Shown: piece after piece, positions 1 to 8,099 of the stretch
Position numbering within the stretch: the first letter of the stretch is position 1
Layout: each line of letters starts with the position of its first letter
Origin: Prevotellaceae bacterium UBA3849
Lineage (GTDB): Bacteria > Bacteroidota > Bacteroidia > Bacteroidales > Bacteroidaceae
Reading direction: 5' to 3'
NCBI GenBank assembly: GCA_002392645.1
Contig: DGHL01000071.1
Location: 50,524 to 68,254 of the forward strand
DNA length: 17,731 nucleotides
Translations under genes and position numbers: made by a program
The notes under the pieces: generated by a model
The model's database searches: none
Told to the model about the DNA's origin: nothing
What the model saw: only the letters and a program-made list of their open reading frames with translations

Positions 1-2516
1 CCAACCCAGAGATGCAGAAGCGTGCATACAACGTAATACGTGCCTTCGGCGAAGAGGACAACAACCCAATAGTATCTATACACGACCACGGCAGTGCAGG
101 TCACGTAAACTGTCTGTCAGAGTTGGTTGAGGAGTGTGGCGGTCTTATCCACATGGACAAACTGCCTATCGGCGACAAGACTCTGTCTGCAAAGGAGATA
201 ATAGCTAACGAGTCACAGGAGCGTATGGGACTGCTCATTGATGAGAGTGCCATAGAGCATGTGCAGAAGATTGCCGACCGTGAGCGTGCTCCTATGTACA
301 CCGTTGGTGAGACCACCGGCGACCACCGCTTTGCTTTTGAGCAGGCTGACGGCATACGTCCGTTCGACCTCGCTGTTGAGCAGATGTTCGGTTCATCACC
401 TAAGACAGTGATGGAAGACCAGACCGTGGAGCGCAAGTACGACGTGGTAACTTACGACCAGTCTGGCATCAGCGAGGGTTCTACCCTTAATGCTCAGCTT
501 ACAGATTACCTGAAGAACGTGCTTCAGCTTGAGGCTGTGGCATGTAAGGACTGGCTCACCAATAAGGTTGACCGTTCAGTAACAGGCCGTGTGGCACGTC
601 AGCAGTGTCAGGGCGAACTGCAGTTGCCACTCTCTGACTGTGGTGCTGTAGCTCTTGACTACACAGGAACAAAGGGTATCGCTACATCTATAGGCCACGC
701 ACCACAGGCTGCATTGGCAAACCCAGAGGCTGGTTCTGTGCTCTCTGTAGCAGAGGCACTGACAAACCTCGTTTGGGCTCCTATGGCTGACGGTATGGAC
801 TCTATATCACTCTCAGCAAACTGGATGTGGCCTTGCCGCGCACAGAAGGGCGAGGACGCTCGTCTGTATAAGGCAGTGAAGGCACTGTCTGACTTCTGCT
901 GCGAGTTGCAGATCAACGTACCAACAGGTAAGGACTCACTCAGTATGACACAGAAATACCCTGACGGCAAGAAGATTATCGCCCCAGGTACTGTAATTGT
1001 CAGCGCAGGCGGTGAGGTTAGCGACATTAAGAAGGTCGTTTCTCCTGTATTAAAAGAGGTAAAGGCATCACGCCTGTACTACATAGACTTCTCATTCGAC
1101 CAGCTGCAACTTGGCGGTTCAGCCTTCGCTCAGTCTATGGGCAAGGTCGGTTCTGACGTTCCTACAGTCAAGAACGCAGAATACTTCCGCGATGCCTTCA
1201 TGGCTATACAGCAGCTCGTCAACGAAGGACTCGTGCTCGCAGGTCACGACATCTCTGCCGGTGGTATGATAACAGCCCTGCTTGAGATGTGCTTTGCTAA
1301 CACCAAGGGCGGCATGACGCTGAACCTTGACAAGATACAGGATGGTGACATCGTTAAGGTGCTCTTTGCTGAGAACCCTGGCGTCATCATACAGGTTAAC
1401 GAGGCTGATGCAAGCCGCGTGAAGAAGATTCTCGAGGATGCAGGCGTAGGCTACGCTAAGATTGGTAACCCAGACTTCAGCATGGCAGACCGCAAGATTG
1501 TCATCACCAAGACTGTAAGCAATGCTTCCGTACCTAACGGTAAGCTGGCTGACCGTGAGATGACATTCGAGTTTGACATCAACGAACTCCGTGACGTATG
1601 GTACAGCACTTCTTACCTGCTCGACCGTCGTCAGAGCTTCAACGGCAAGGCAGCAGAGCGCTTCGTGAACTACAAGAACATCCCAGTAAAGTGGTCTGTT
1701 AAGGGTGAAGCCCTGAAGGCGACACCACGTCCGGAAGGCAAGCGTCCTGTTGCTGCTATCATCCGTGAGAAGGGTACGAACTCTGAGCGCGAGATGGCAT
1801 ATTCATTCTACATGGCAGGCTTCGATGTTAAAGACGTTACCATGACAGACCTTATCACTGGCCGCGAGACATTGGAGGAGGTTAACCTCGTAGCATTCTG
1901 TGGTGGCTTCTCTAACTCTGACGTGCTCGGTTCTGCTAAGGGATGGGCAGGTGCATTCCTCTACAACCCTAAGGCTAAGGAGGCACTTGATAAGTTCTAT
2001 GCTCGTAAGGACACCCTTTCACTTGGTGTCTGCAACGGCTGCCAGCTCATGGTAGAGCTTGGATTGCTTAACAATGACCACGCTGTGAGCGATGCCCGTG
2101 ACTACGCTCAGATGCTTCACAACGACTCACATAAGTTCGAGTCAACCTTCGTAACCCTGCAGATACCTCAGAACGACTCTGTAATGTTCGGTTCTCTCTC
2201 AGGCGAGAAGATTGGTTGCTGGGTAGCACATGGAGAAGGTAAGTTCAACCTGCCACTGGCAGAGGGTGAATACAACATAGTAGCTAAGTACAACCATACG
2301 GAGTATCCAGCCAACCCTAATGGTTCTGCATACAACGTGGCTGCACTGGCAAGCAAGGACGGACGTCACCTCGCCATCATGCCACACCCAGAACGTACCC
2401 AGTTCCCATGGCAGTGCGGTTACTATCCAGAGGAGCGCCGTCTGACCGACGAGGTTACTCCATGGCACGAAGCATTCGTAAATGCTCGCAAGTGGATTGA
2501 GAAGATATCAAAGTAA
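1..2516 (+). CDS. purL: Phosphoribosylformylglycinamidine synthase, 3' part
   Basis: PurL converts FGAR, ATP and glutamine to FGAM, the fourth step of de novo purine synthesis, in the cytosol. The reading frame is open from the first full codon at position 3, and the text NPEMQKRAYNV is internal to the family, so the Met at 12 is not the true start. About 837 residues remain of a large single-chain enzyme that is usually about 1230-1300 residues long. The visible part covers the end of the first AIR-synthase-like half, the second half (GKDSLSMTQKYPDGKK, AGHDISAGGM) and the C-terminal class-I glutaminase. The glutaminase nucleophile is the Cys of GVCNGCQLM (codon 2031-2033); its His and Glu partners lie in MPHPERTQFPW (codons 2385-2387 and 2391-2393). 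No frameshift is seen. The stop TAA is followed by a terminator, so this is the last gene of its transcript. Confidence 0.97.
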   Translation, partial: NPEMQKRAYNVIRAFGEEDNNPIVSIHDHGSAGHVNCLSELVEECGGLIHMDKLPIGDKTLSAKEIIANESQERMGLLIDESAIEHVQKIADRERAPMYTVGETTGDHRFAFEQADGIRPFDLAVEQMFGSSPKTVMEDQTVERKYDVVTYDQSGISEGSTLNAQLTDYLKNVLQLEAVACKDWLTNKVDRSVTGRVARQQCQGELQLPLSDCGAVALDYTGTKGIATSIGHAPQAALANPEAGSVLSVAEALTNLVWAPMADGMDSISLSANWMWPCRAQKGEDARLYKAVKALSDFCCELQINVPTGKDSLSMTQKYPDGKKIIAPGTVIVSAGGEVSDIKKVVSPVLKEVKASRLYYIDFSFDQLQLGGSAFAQSMGKVGSDVPTVKNAEYFRDAFMAIQQLVNEGLVLAGHDISAGGMITALLEMCFANTKGGMTLNLDKIQDGDIVKVLFAENPGVIIQVNEADASRVKKILEDAGVGYAKIGNPDFSMADRKIVITKTVSNASVPNGKLADREMTFEFDINELRDVWYSTSYLLDRRQSFNGKAAERFVNYKNIPVKWSVKGEALKATPRPEGKRPVAAIIREKGTNSEREMAYSFYMAGFDVKDVTMTDLITGRETLEEVNLVAFCGGFSNSDVLGSAKGWAGAFLYNPKAKEALDKFYARKDTLSLGVCNGCQLMVELGLLNNDHAVSDARDYAQMLHNDSHKFESTFVTLQIPQNDSVMFGSLSGEKIGCWVAHGEGKFNLPLAEGEYNIVAKYNHTEYPANPNGSAYNVAALASKDGRHLAIMPHPERTQFPWQCGYYPEERRLTDEVTPWHEAFVNARKWIEKISK

Positions 2517-2537
2517 GTGTACAACATTCATAAAGTA

Positions 2538-2575
2538 ACGCGCCTTGTCAATTTTGTTGACAAGGCGCGTTTTTT
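2538..2575 (+). terminator. Intrinsic terminator of purL
   Basis: A perfect 14-bp stem (2538-2551 with 2557-2570, arm ACGCGCCTTGTCAA) closes a 5-nt loop and runs straight into a T-tract. It begins 22 nt after the purL stop codon. Confidence 0.95.
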
Positions 2576-2579
2576 CGTT

Positions 2580-2770
2580 TCTGCTCTAAAGGAGCACTGA
2601 GCGATCAAAAATCATTTTGTCACCCAAAAGCTTGCTTTGCTTACATATTGATTTTTCGCACTTTATTTTCTGTACGATAAAATCCAGCGATGGGGAATTA
2701 TTCGTAAATTTGGGTAAAAAATTGATATTTGTAACTTATTGATAATCAGTAGTGGGATTTTTCGCAAATT
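2580..2770. other. Non-coding gap, left part
   Basis: This AT-rich stretch holds no convincing reading frame. TAAATTTG at 2705-2712 fits the -7 consensus, but no gene starts nearby. The short string GATTTTTCGCA occurs near 2650 and, with a small change, near 2755. I see nothing else that can be supported. Confidence 0.5.
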
Positions 2771-2855
2771 GTAAAAGCTATCATATTACATCGTAAAAGC
2801 ATAGCTTTTACAGTGTGAAAGCTATCAAATTAGATCATAAAAGCTATCAAATTAC
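2771..2855. repeat. Four-unit repeat array, 22-bp period (copy A)
   Basis: Four 19-nt units start at 2771, 2793, 2815 and 2837, separated by 3-nt spacers (ATC, AGT, ATC), giving an exact 22-bp period. The first unit is GTAAAAGCTATCATATTAC. The second, GTAAAAGCATAGCTTTTAC, is a perfect dyad with 8-bp arms and a 3-nt centre. The third and fourth have the core AAAGCTATCAAATTA. The ends of most units mirror each other (GTAA...TTAC). The same family recurs at 7894-7978, where one unit is identical to the first unit here. The function is unknown. Possible roles are a dispersed REP-like element or a set of protein-binding sites on one face of the helix. Confidence 0.85.
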
Positions 2856-2860
2856 GTTGC

Positions 2861-2897
2861 CCGAGTGGGTAAAATATGATGAATTTTACCCACTCGG
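2861..2897. repeat. Perfect 15-bp hairpin
   Basis: CCGAGTGGGTAAAAT (2861-2875) pairs perfectly with 2883-2897 around a 7-nt loop, ATGATGA. It lies 5 nt after the 22-bp array. Neither strand has a T-tract after the stem, so an ordinary intrinsic terminator is unlikely. Confidence 0.8.
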
Positions 2898-3103
2898 ACA
2901 ATATATTTCACCAAATTGGGCAGTTTAAGAGCAATTTTCGGCATCCATTTTCTCTATTTTGCTTAGTGAAGCTGAAAGTATAAAAAAGTCAAAGTGTAAG
3001 CAAAAATGCCTTTTTTATGACAAAGTGAAAACAATCTTAATTCGTTGTTGTGTGTTTATTAGAAAAATTTTCGTTTATGTGCATTTTATTCAAATATTTT
3101 ATG
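2898..3103. other. Non-coding gap, right part
   Basis: AT-rich DNA between the hairpin and the next promoter. No supported gene, RNA or repeat was seen. Short minus-strand frames at its right edge overlap the start of the following gene and look like chance. Confidence 0.45.
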
Positions 3104-3111
3104 TAAATTTG
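3104..3111 (+). promoter_or_regulatory. -7 promoter element TAAATTTG
   Basis: TAAATTTG matches the Bacteroidetes -7 consensus TAnnTTTG and lies 46 nt upstream of the DUF2339 start. No clear TTG (-33) is seen at the usual distance. Confidence 0.6.
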
Positions 3112-3157
3112 TACTCGAAATACATACTGTAAATAATAACATCTTAATAGGTATAAC

Positions 3158-5983
3158 ATGGACAGTACAAACCATAAAAAGAGTTTGGAAGAACGCGTGT
3201 GCGAATTGGAAGCACAGGTAGCCGAACTCAGAAAGATGGCACTGCAAAACATACAAAGCGTGTCTGATACAACTCAGCGCGTGACACAAGCAGAGAAGGT
3301 GCAGACGGAACCACTGTGTCCGGCAGCAAAGCCAATAGAGGAAGACTCTGTGTTTACTCCATACACTATGGCTCCTGCGGAAGAAACCGTTGCAGAGCAA
3401 ATCAGAAAGGAAGAGCTCATTACTGAGCAGACTTCAAAGGAAGAGTACGTCACTGAGCAGACTACAGTTAAAGAAACAGTTGCGAATACATCAGCATCAG
3501 AGAAAACAGAAGTCATTTTATCTGAAGACACAGAAACGGCAGAAGAACAGGCAGAAGAAGCACCAGAGACTCAGTCTTTAGAGTTGAAGATAGGCAAGAA
3601 AGTTATACCGATAGCCGGTTCTGCCCTGATTATTTTTGCCTTGATAATGTTTGCAAGTCTTATTCAACCTTATCTTACAAACCTTATGAAGGCACTGCTG
3701 ATGGGTGCAGGCAGTTTGGGAGTTACAGCCCTCGGTATGTGGAAGATGAAGCAGGAGGGCCGTTACAAAAGTCTGTTTGCAGCCTTGGCAGGATGTGGAA
3801 CCGCCAGCTGTTACATCACTGCTTTAGTTTCACATTTTACACTTGGAGTATTATCTGAATACACCCTGATGGCATGCGTGGTTATATGGATAGCCGTAAT
3901 GACCGTGCTTAGCAGGTACAGGTCTGTCATGTTCAGTTATATATGTTACGTAGGCATCTTGGTGTCTGCATATATGACAGTGCAGCGATGGAGTGACTCC
4001 TCTATTGGATTATGGGTATATCTTATTAGTGTTACAGCATTATTCTTTGCAAACATCTCACATTCTTACAAACGTGACGCATGGCTTCTCATACAATTCC
4101 CATTGGTAATGTTACTTATGGCGGGAATATACAGCAACAGCAACCTCCTGTTGCTGACAATCTTCCTGACAACGGCAGTTGTATTGGCAGGCCAGCTTGT
4201 TCATTATAACAATAAGGTCAGCTACAAAATAATATTCGCTTTACCTACATGCCTGTCCCTGATAGTATTCCTTGCTTGCGCTACGCAATTCTCATTTGAG
4301 AATATCTACCAGGTATTGTATATGACATACCTTGGCCATCCTGCATTTGCCAATCACTGGATGTGGAGTGTCTTGCTGAGCATCACACTTATTGGATTCT
4401 GTATATTATTCTCAAAGATATTCAGCTATGCTGACACAAATGGAGGACGTATTCTTATAGTGTCTATGATATTGTTTACGGCATACGTCATTCCAAGTTT
4501 GAATTTCGGAGCATTCTATCATGAGTGGTTTGGCACGCATTGGGTTCCGGCAGTGTTGGCATTAGGTATCGGACTATACTGCGATAACAGCAAGTTCAGG
4601 TATCTGGGCTATTTCTACCTGTTCCTCTATGTTATCTCTTATGTCCAATGCTTGACTATAGACTACACCGTAGGAGAAGGAGAATATTCGTACAAGTATT
4701 ATCTACAAGGCAAGGCGTTGGTATACCTGATAACGTTATCAGCGTTTGGAGGATTGATATGGCGTCGCAGTGACTTGTTGGAAAGAATGACTCTCTTGTC
4801 AGGCTTAGCCTTTGGAATTATCGAATTGTATGTATGTAACTTTATTGACCCAGAATGTTGTTACATCATGCTTTGTTGCATGGCGCTTGTCTTAATCTGC
4901 AAGGGATTAAAGACATTGCCGGAAAGCGGTCAGGGATTTCCTAATCAAGGCTTCCTTATTTGCGTATGTTTGTTCTTGGCAGTGATGGCACTACCGGTAA
5001 GATTAATATCAGATGATTATCAAATCATAAATATACCGTCGGTTTATGGTAATCCGATTGTAGGTCTGGTAGCATCATTTATGCTTTGGACGTTGGCATA
5101 CATTCGCCCCTCTGACAAGGTGAAGTTAGCCTGCTACATTCTGTTTTATATAAATATGTTGGCAAGCATAGATTCCGGACCAAGGTTTACTGCATACTTT
5201 ATGTATTTGGCTGTACTTACAGCATCCACTATATGGACTTATCGACACTATACTCAGTTTGACAAGATATGTCATGCCGTCTTATGGCCATGCTTTATTC
5301 ATGCGCTATATATCATGGATATCATAGGAGGAGCGGAAACATGGGCACTCATAGCATTATTCGTCATATCCTGCGGCTTAATGCGTTTCCAGTTCAATCC
5401 TGTTACGAAACAGTTAGAGGCGTTCTCATTTAAGTTTTGTAACTTTATGCATGAGGCACTATCATTGTTTGGAACATATTTGCTCTACTCTTATCATGAC
5501 AACCTTTTCATTCTCCATACTATAGAAAACAGTGAGCAAATCGTTACCTTTATGCTCATAGCACTGACACTTATGCTTGCAGTAATGAACCTGAAACGAG
5601 TTAACAGTTTGGTAGGCCGTTGTCCTGAATACCTGCTGAGTATCTATAATGGAGGAAAATTCACATGGCTGTTAGTCGTAATATTGTGGCGTTTCTCTGC
5701 CGTGTCATATATTATTTCATTGGCAGGCATACTGTTAGCCGTTGCATTTATAGTAGCAGGCTTCCGTCTTGGCTTCAAGGGCTTGCGACTCTATGGCTTG
5801 GTACAGACAATAGTGTGTGTGGTGAAATTACTGTTCTTCGACATAGTGTTCGACAATGAATTCTATCGCCCCGTCAGCTTCCTGATAGCAGGAATATTGC
5901 TCTTCCTTATCAGTTTCATATATTTTAAGTTGGAAAGGAGCAACGCGGGCACAGCTTCTTCTGAAGCACAGGAAGAAGCGTAG
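3158..5983 (+). CDS. DUF2339 multi-pass membrane protein
   Basis: A 941-residue integral inner-membrane protein. Residues about 7-35 form a predicted coiled coil (leucine and charged residues, ERVCELEAQVAEL). Residues about 40-140 are an acidic, Thr/Glu-rich linker with two tandem decapeptides (KEELITEQTS and KEEYVTEQTT). From about residue 148, after LKIGKKVIPIAG, hydrophobic segments follow one another almost to the C-terminus, probably more than 20 of them. This order of coiled coil, linker, KIG motif and serial helices, and the paired segments around GRYKSLFAALAGCGTA, match DUF2339 membrane proteins, whose function is not established. The ATG start has no clear Shine-Dalgarno but sits 46 nt after a -7 element. 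The protein ends with a short acidic tail (SSEAQEEA). The neighbouring transporter has its own promoter, so a shared role is not implied. Confidence 0.85.
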   Translation: MDSTNHKKSLEERVCELEAQVAELRKMALQNIQSVSDTTQRVTQAEKVQTEPLCPAAKPIEEDSVFTPYTMAPAEETVAEQIRKEELITEQTSKEEYVTEQTTVKETVANTSASEKTEVILSEDTETAEEQAEEAPETQSLELKIGKKVIPIAGSALIIFALIMFASLIQPYLTNLMKALLMGAGSLGVTALGMWKMKQEGRYKSLFAALAGCGTASCYITALVSHFTLGVLSEYTLMACVVIWIAVMTVLSRYRSVMFSYICYVGILVSAYMTVQRWSDSSIGLWVYLISVTALFFANISHSYKRDAWLLIQFPLVMLLMAGIYSNSNLLLLTIFLTTAVVLAGQLVHYNNKVSYKIIFALPTCLSLIVFLACATQFSFENIYQVLYMTYLGHPAFANHWMWSVLLSITLIGFCILFSKIFSYADTNGGRILIVSMILFTAYVIPSLNFGAFYHEWFGTHWVPAVLALGIGLYCDNSKFRYLGYFYLFLYVISYVQCLTIDYTVGEGEYSYKYYLQGKALVYLITLSAFGGLIWRRSDLLERMTLLSGLAFGIIELYVCNFIDPECCYIMLCCMALVLICKGLKTLPESGQGFPNQGFLICVCLFLAVMALPVRLISDDYQIINIPSVYGNPIVGLVASFMLWTLAYIRPSDKVKLACYILFYINMLASIDSGPRFTAYFMYLAVLTASTIWTYRHYTQFDKICHAVLWPCFIHALYIMDIIGGAETWALIALFVISCGLMRFQFNPVTKQLEAFSFKFCNFMHEALSLFGTYLLYSYHDNLFILHTIENSEQIVTFMLIALTLMLAVMNLKRVNSLVGRCPEYLLSIYNGGKFTWLLVVILWRFSAVSYIISLAGILLAVAFIVAGFRLGFKGLRLYGLVQTIVCVVKLLFFDIVFDNEFYRPVSFLIAGILLFLISFIYFKLERSNAGTASSEAQEEA
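3407..3466 (+). repeat. 30-bp tandem duplication in the DUF2339 linker
   Basis: Two 30-bp copies (3407-3436 and 3437-3466) encode KEELITEQTS and KEEYVTEQTT. A weaker related segment (ETVAEQIR) comes just before. They keep the reading frame and lie in the charged linker ahead of the membrane helices. Confidence 0.75.
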
Positions 5984-5995
5984 AGATAAAATCCA

Positions 5996-6025
5996 TTGTC
6001 ATTAACAAAAAAATGTTTACCTTTG
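5996..6025 (+). promoter_or_regulatory. Promoter of the chromate-type transporter
   Basis: TTG at 5996-5998 and TACCTTTG at 6018-6025 are separated by 19 nt, which fits the Bacteroidetes -33/-7 arrangement. The -7 element ends 22 nt before the GTG start. Confidence 0.7.
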
Positions 6026-6047
6026 CAGAAAAATAAGGAATAGAGTA

Positions 6048-6587
6048 GTGGGCGCAGAACTTTTCAAGACATTCTTTCGTATAGGATTATTCACCCTCGG
6101 AGGTGGTTATGCCATGATACCTTTGATAGAGGCAGAGGTGGTAGATAAGCGTGGCTGGATAGCAAAAGATCAGTTTCTTGACCTCATAGCCGTGGCACAG
6201 ACGTGTCCTGGAGTATTTGCCATAAATATATCAATATTCATAGGCTATAGGCTGAGAGGGGTAAAAGGAGCATTGCTTACAGCCACGGGTACGGCATTGC
6301 CCTCGCTATTGATAATACTTGCCATAGCAATGTTCTTCCAGAACTTTCAGCACATACCTTGGGTGGCATCAATGTTTGCAGGCATACGTCCTGCTGTGGT
6401 GGCATTGATGGCGGTGCCCACGTTCAATATGGCTCGTAAGGCGAAGATAGGGTGGTTGAATTGCTGGATTCCCATCGTCTCTGCACTGCTTATATGGCTG
6501 TTTGGCGTAAACCCGATATACATAATCCTTGCCGCAGGCATAGGTGGATGGCTATACGGAGAAATCGTTAGGAGAAAGAAAGCATAG
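6048..6587 (+). CDS. Short-chain chromate transporter (ChrA half)
   Basis: A 179-residue membrane protein of the chromate ion transporter family (PF02417). The N-terminal GLFTLGGGYAMIPL, the following EVVDKRGWI, and DLIAVAQTCPGVFAINISIF are family hallmarks; four to six hydrophobic segments follow. Short ChrA proteins of this size usually work as a pair encoded by two adjacent genes, but only one half is present here. The start is GTG: no in-frame ATG lies between the promoter and this codon, and translation from it begins directly with the conserved region. Natural substrates in anaerobic gut-type bacteria are uncertain, so real chromate export should not be assumed. The next gene is 184 nt away behind a separate promoter. 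Confidence 0.88.
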   Translation: MGAELFKTFFRIGLFTLGGGYAMIPLIEAEVVDKRGWIAKDQFLDLIAVAQTCPGVFAINISIFIGYRLRGVKGALLTATGTALPSLLIILAIAMFFQNFQHIPWVASMFAGIRPAVVALMAVPTFNMARKAKIGWLNCWIPIVSALLIWLFGVNPIYIILAAGIGGWLYGEIVRRKKA

Positions 6588-6707
6588 GTTTACAGGGCTA
6601 TTGCCATATAGACAGCATTTTGCTCCACTTCTTGCTTGAAGCAGAGAACGCTTCCTTGCGGGCTTTTAACAAAGTCTGGTGCCCTTCGCGATTTTTTTGA
6701 AATAGAT

Positions 6708-6739
6708 TTTGTTTTATTGAGATATTTGTTTTAATTTTG
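6708..6739 (+). promoter_or_regulatory. Promoter of the DUF4250-nitroreductase operon
   Basis: TTTG at 6708-6711 and TAATTTTG at 6732-6739, 20 nt apart, fit the Bacteroidetes -33/-7 pattern. The first start codon is 32 nt after the -7 element. Confidence 0.7.
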
Positions 6740-6771
6740 CAGTGAAAAAGACATTTGTATAAAGATATCCA

Positions 6772-6972
6772 ATGGAATATTTACCCAAAGACCCGGCAAT
6801 ACTTGTATCGAGCGTGAATATGCTGCTGCGCGATGAAGAGTTTGACTCGCTCGAGTCACTATGCTACGCCTTCAATCGCGAACCACAGGAAATTAAAGAC
6901 TATCTCCATGGCCATGGCTTCGTATGGAGTGACAATCAAAAACAGTTCCGACCAATAGGCTACGACGCATGA
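6772..6972 (+). CDS. DUF4250 family small protein
   Basis: A 66-residue soluble protein. The opening LPKDPAILVSSVNMLLRD, followed by a short helix pair around DSLESLCYAFNREPQEIKDYL and then GFVWSDNQKQF, matches the small DUF4250 family, whose function is unknown. The end resembles a winged or helix-turn-helix turn, but this is only a shape argument. It opens a three-gene operon, and its stop codon overlaps the next start as ATGA, so translation of the two is probably coupled. Confidence 0.85.
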   Translation: MEYLPKDPAILVSSVNMLLRDEEFDSLESLCYAFNREPQEIKDYLHGHGFVWSDNQKQFRPIGYDA

Positions 6973-7235
6973 TAACACGTGACAGCATAGAGACAGCATA
7001 CAGTTTCCTGCATCAGAAGCGAAACGTGTATATACATTCTTCGCTCGACTGGCAGAGGGATGACATAGAGTATGCCATAGCAAGCTACGTGGACGATATG
7101 AACCCCGAATTGCTTAATACCATATCAGGCGGCAGGGCTGACTTCCTGAAGGACCATCAGAGGTTTGCCGGGGACATCACCAATGCCGTGGAACAATTGG
7201 AAGGAATGTTGGAATTAACAGACCCAATCATATAA
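6969..7235 (+). CDS. Unknown 88-residue protein
   Basis: I do not recognise this family. The protein is soluble and acidic, without a signal peptide or membrane segment. It starts MITRDSIETAYSFLHQKRNVY, contains DWQRDDIEYAIASYVDDM, and ends with a Leu/Glu-rich helix (NAVEQLEGMLEL). The start overlaps the DUF4250 stop by 4 nt (ATGA) and the nitroreductase begins 10 nt after its stop, so it is firmly inside this operon. The composition and codon use resemble those of its neighbours, which supports a real gene. Confidence 0.75.
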   Translation: MITRDSIETAYSFLHQKRNVYIHSSLDWQRDDIEYAIASYVDDMNPELLNTISGGRADFLKDHQRFAGDITNAVEQLEGMLELTDPII

Positions 7236-7245
7236 TTAGCATATT

Positions 7246-7749
7246 ATGGATTTTCTCGATTTAGTAAAACAGAGATACAGCTGCAGAAGCTATCAGGCAA
7301 AGAGTGTAGAACAAGAGAAGGTGGACTATGTGATGGAGTGCGTGCGCTTTGCTCCGTCGGCAGTAAACAAACAGCCTTGGCGCTTCCACGTCATCAGCAG
7401 TGACGGCGACAAGGAGAAGTTGCGCCAGTGTTATAACCGTGACTGGTTCACTACCGCCCCTATGTATGTCATTGCCTCTATACTCCACGATGAGGAGTGG
7501 GTGCGCTCTGACGGCAAGCACCACGGCGACATAGACATCGCCATTGCAGTGGAGCACCTTTGTCTGGCAGCAACGGAACAGGGCCTCGCCACCTGCTGGG
7601 TATGCAACTTCGACGCAGATTTGTGCCACAAGTTGTTCTCCCTCGCCGCCAACGAAGAACCTGCCGTCCTCATTCCACTCGGCTATGCCGCCGACGCGCC
7701 GAAGGAGAAGACTCGCAAGACAGCAGAGGAGATTATCGTCAGAGAATAG
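7246..7749 (+). CDS. Nitroreductase family FMN protein
   Basis: A 167-residue cytosolic flavoprotein. The N-terminal RYSCRSYQAKSV carries the basic and hydroxyl residues that hold the FMN phosphate in nitroreductases. APSAVNKQPWRFHVI is the conserved second FMN segment, and the C-terminal LIPLGYAADAPKEKTRK is the usual end of the fold. The middle AIAVEHLCLAATEQGLATCW is the conserved helix before the flavin-binding loop. It is short for the family (often about 180-220 residues) but not truncated. It probably uses NAD(P)H to reduce nitro or quinone-like compounds; the true substrate cannot be read from sequence. It is the last gene of the operon. Confidence 0.9.
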   Translation: MDFLDLVKQRYSCRSYQAKSVEQEKVDYVMECVRFAPSAVNKQPWRFHVISSDGDKEKLRQCYNRDWFTTAPMYVIASILHDEEWVRSDGKHHGDIDIAIAVEHLCLAATEQGLATCWVCNFDADLCHKLFSLAANEEPAVLIPLGYAADAPKEKTRKTAEEIIVRE

Positions 7750-7770
7750 CCACACAGGTCTTCTACCACA

Positions 7771-7886
7771 GATGACACGGATTTCTCAGATTACGGATGC
7801 GCACTGACATTGATTAGAAACTGATTTCACGGAACATTGCAGTGACAACGAATTAAGACAGACGACACGGATGGCACGGATTTTTA
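7771..7886. repeat. ACGGAT-type interspersed repeats
   Basis: GATGACACGGATTTCTCAG (7771-7789) with ACGGAT (7793-7798), and later GACGACACGGATGGCACGGA (7861-7880), are variants of one short motif. Similar ACACGGATT strings are scattered between genes in many Bacteroidales. No reading frame is supported in this interval. Confidence 0.45.
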
Positions 7887-7893
7887 TTAGGCC

Positions 7894-7978
7894 GTAAAAG
7901 CATTCGTTTTACGTTGTAAAAGCTATGCTTTCACGAGGTAAAAGCTATCATATTACAATGTAAAAGCTATGCTTTGAC
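7894..7978. repeat. Four-unit repeat array, 22-bp period (copy B)
   Basis: Four 19-nt units start at 7894, 7916, 7938 and 7960, with 3-nt spacers GTT, GAG and AAT, again an exact 22-bp period. The units are GTAAAAGCATTCGTTTTAC, GTAAAAGCTATGCTTTCAC, GTAAAAGCTATCATATTAC and GTAAAAGCTATGCTTTGAC. The third is identical to the first unit of the array at 2771. A possible decayed fifth unit starts in phase at 7982 and keeps only the AGCTAT core. The array lies 121 nt from the stop codon of a HUH transposase gene and on the far side of that gene's terminator. Confidence 0.85.
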
Positions 7979-8012
7979 ACAGAATGAGCTATTTTTCCCC
8001 TCATAAACACCT

Positions 8013-8058
8013 AAAAAGTGCCGCCAGAAACTCTATTTTGAGTTTTCTGGCGGCACTT
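8013..8058 (-). terminator. Intrinsic terminator of the HUH transposase gene
   Basis: A perfect 15-bp stem (8016-8030 with 8044-8058), extended by CTC/GAG next to the loop with one bulged base. Read on the minus strand it ends in TTTTT (8017-8013). It lies 41 nt past the transposase stop. On the plus strand the T-tract is poor. Confidence 0.85.
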
Positions 8059-8099
8059 CTCATTTTGACAATTTGTAAAGCGAAATAGGGTAAAACCTA

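Noticed and set aside
2771..2855. CRISPR array
   Set aside because: Units are 19 nt with only 3-nt spacers, and no cas genes are present, so the array is not CRISPR.
7261..7755. 164-codon minus-strand frame opposite the nitroreductase
   Set aside because: The plus-strand gene has FMN-binding motifs and operon context; the opposite frame has neither.
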